Assembly: GCA_900557275.1 (NCBI GenBank)
Contig: USRX01000003.1
Span: forward strand, 62,001-126,000
Reading direction: 5' to 3'
Length of the DNA: 64,000 bases
DNA from: an uncultured Roseburia sp.
Lineage (GTDB): Bacteria; Bacillota_A; Clostridia; Lachnospirales; Lachnospiraceae
Part shown: positions 62,798-64,000 of the stretch, piece after piece
Layout: every line of letters starts with the position of its first letter
Position numbering within the stretch: position 1 is the stretch's first letter
Translations under genes and position numbers: made by a program
The notes under the pieces: model-generated
The model's database searches: none
What the model saw: only the letters and a program-made list of their open reading frames with translations
Told to the model about the DNA's origin: nothing

Positions 62798-64000
62798 AGA
62801 CTTCTCCTCTTTTCTCTGTCATTTTTTTCATACTTCCTTTTCGCTAATCGCCTTACCCGCGACAGGCAGTCGCGACATGCAGCACTTTTCCGGTAAACCA
62901 AAAACAGAAAAACGTTCGACAATAACAGACAGCACACGCCTTTTAACAGAAGACCACCGATGCCATTGACTACGATCAGACCACATATCAGCAGACAGAT
63001 ACCCGCTATTGCAGTCAGAACGATGGTATAGCCCGTCAGTTTGCGCACATAACTGCCTGCCTTTCGTCGAAACAGCACCCGAAACAAAATATGAAGCAGC
63101 CAGGGAATCTGTATGATCAGATTCGCCACTACTGTTGACCCCAACACCGCCGCCGTACCATACCGTGAGACCAGCAGCAGGTTCAGACACAGATTGACTG
63201 CTGCTGCCACTAATGGACGGAAACGATCCTCATGCCAGATTCCCGCTGCATCCTTATATGTGGAAAACAACCCGCAGAGGATAGACAGATAAAAACAGCT
63301 GCCAAACAGTAAGACCACAGGAAATGACAATAGATTTTCTCTGCCTGCCCACAGTTCCATAAACGGCTGGCAAAGGGTAACATACCCACTGATACATACG
63401 GTAGAAATCCATACCGTCAAAAATGTCAGTGTTTCAAAATTTCGGTAATTTTTCTCCATCGTCTCTGTCACAAGACTGTGTCCAATCCCCGCCGTACAGG
63501 AACTGAACAGCAAAAAGACAAACAGGATGCAGGCATGCATGATATAGTAATAATTCTGATAAATTGCCAGCGCTGTCAGTCCCAGAAACGAAGAGATTAC
63601 CAGGGAATCTGCCGAGCTGATAACAGTGTTTCCTGATTTTGAGATAAACAGGTCTCTTACCCTGTAATTAAGTGCCCGAACTTCTTCTTTTTTCAGCGTT
63701 CCAATGGGCTCATACTCCGGGAAAAGCCTGGCAGCGATCCGGCTATTGATCAGATTTTTTGCAATCTGTGCCAATGGCAGAAACAGAAAATACAGATAAT
63801 AATTTCGAAACAGCAACAATGTAACAATCTGCACGGTCTGTTGGATCAGAATCACGAAAGCAGACGTTTTATCGATACAGTCATTTCTCTGGTGGGCGTA
63901 CAGCAGACTGTTGCGATACGCAAACAACCAGTAAGAAAGAACCGTTCCTCCCAGATTCATACCATATAATACATACAGGTTCAGATCCGGTGGCAGATCC
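62791..64000 (-). CDS. Polysaccharide flippase (Wzx/MATE-like), N-terminus beyond the window
   Basis: The frame runs open through the right edge, so the true start lies outside. The visible 403 residues form about ten transmembrane helices, and the sequence LLYAHQRNDCIDK near the edge matches the conserved loop of Wzx-type oligosaccharide flippases. A flippase moves lipid-linked repeat units across the membrane. It heads the visible part of the operon; glycosyltransferase genes are expected further right. Confidence 0.88.
   Translation of the reverse strand, partial: DLPPDLNLYVLYGMNLGGTVLSYWLFAYRNSLLYAHQRNDCIDKTSAFVILIQQTVQIVTLLLFRNYYLYFLFLPLAQIAKNLINSRIAARLFPEYEPIGTLKKEEVRALNYRVRDLFISKSGNTVISSADSLVISSFLGLTALAIYQNYYYIMHACILFVFLLFSSCTAGIGHSLVTETMEKNYRNFETLTFLTVWISTVCISGYVTLCQPFMELWAGRENLLSFPVVLLFGSCFYLSILCGLFSTYKDAAGIWHEDRFRPLVAAAVNLCLNLLLVSRYGTAAVLGSTVVANLIIQIPWLLHILFRVLFRRKAGSYVRKLTGYTIVLTAIAGICLLICGLIVVNGIGGLLLKGVCCLLLSNVFLFLVYRKSAACRDCLSRVRRLAKRKYEKNDREKRRSLC

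Overview
The window looks like chromosomal DNA of an endospore-forming, low-to-mid GC Firmicute, most likely a Lachnospiraceae-type gut Clostridium relative. The grounds are sporulation genes (spoIVA, spoIIGA, sigE, sigG, a Spo0E-like phosphatase), a reduced division/cell-wall cluster, a T-box leader, AGGAGG ribosome sites, NfnAB-type electron bifurcation, and a SrtB-type sortase with an SPKTG substrate. The genus cannot be fixed from the sequence. No rRNA, tRNA, CRISPR array, insertion sequence or prophage was seen. Most genes lie on the minus strand.

Layout. 0-5.6 kb: the start of an amidohydrolase, purine nucleoside phosphorylase, spoIVA, a LysR regulator, a C_GCAxxG_C_C protein and a divergent HxlR regulator. 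5.8-8.1 kb: nfnAB. 8.6-14.5 kb: a GntR regulator and a catabolic cluster (cupin, SDR, 3-hydroxyacyl-CoA-dehydrogenase-like enzyme, cyclase-family hydrolase, BKACE, zinc-ribbon protein) whose substrate is unknown. 14.9-18.1 kb: a TrpXYZ-like ABC importer behind a T-box with a UGG (Trp) specifier. 18.2-20.6 kb: two COG0523/CobW GTPases, one fused to a YcgQ-like domain and one with a long His-rich metal-binding stretch. 20.6-28.4 kb: a DUF2156 protein, an ABC exporter, a LUD protein, an SNF-type Na+ symporter and argS.

28.4-45.7 kb is the developmental and division core. sigG is on the plus strand behind a sigma-G-like promoter. An L,D-transpeptidase, sigE, spoIIGA, ftsZ, ftsQ, ftsW, murD, mraY, two class B PBPs, ftsL, rsmH and mraZ follow on the minus strand. 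MraZ binding boxes with exact 10-bp phasing precede mraZ. Compared with Bacillus, murE, murG, murB, ftsA and sepF are missing from the cluster. A Spo0E-like and a DUF1540 protein adjoin it. 46-54 kb: thrS with a SEC-C protein, a possible small RNA locus, a small membrane protein, a nitronate monooxygenase-like enzyme, a thioesterase with purA, and DegV.

54-64 kb is one end of a surface-polysaccharide operon, transcribed leftward from beyond the right edge: Wzx-like flippase, nucleotidyltransferase, PqqD-like protein, secreted Ig-like protein, two Wzz/BY-kinase fusions with Tyr-rich tails, sortase B, an LCP ligase, an 82-residue SPKTG sortase substrate and a CpsB-type phosphatase. Together they suggest assembly, export and wall attachment of a polymer.

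The most unexpected signal is a 40-nt element present twice (36/40 identical), upstream of sigE and of the SPKTG protein, each time ending exactly 21 nt before the start codon. It may be an undescribed RNA or DNA control element.
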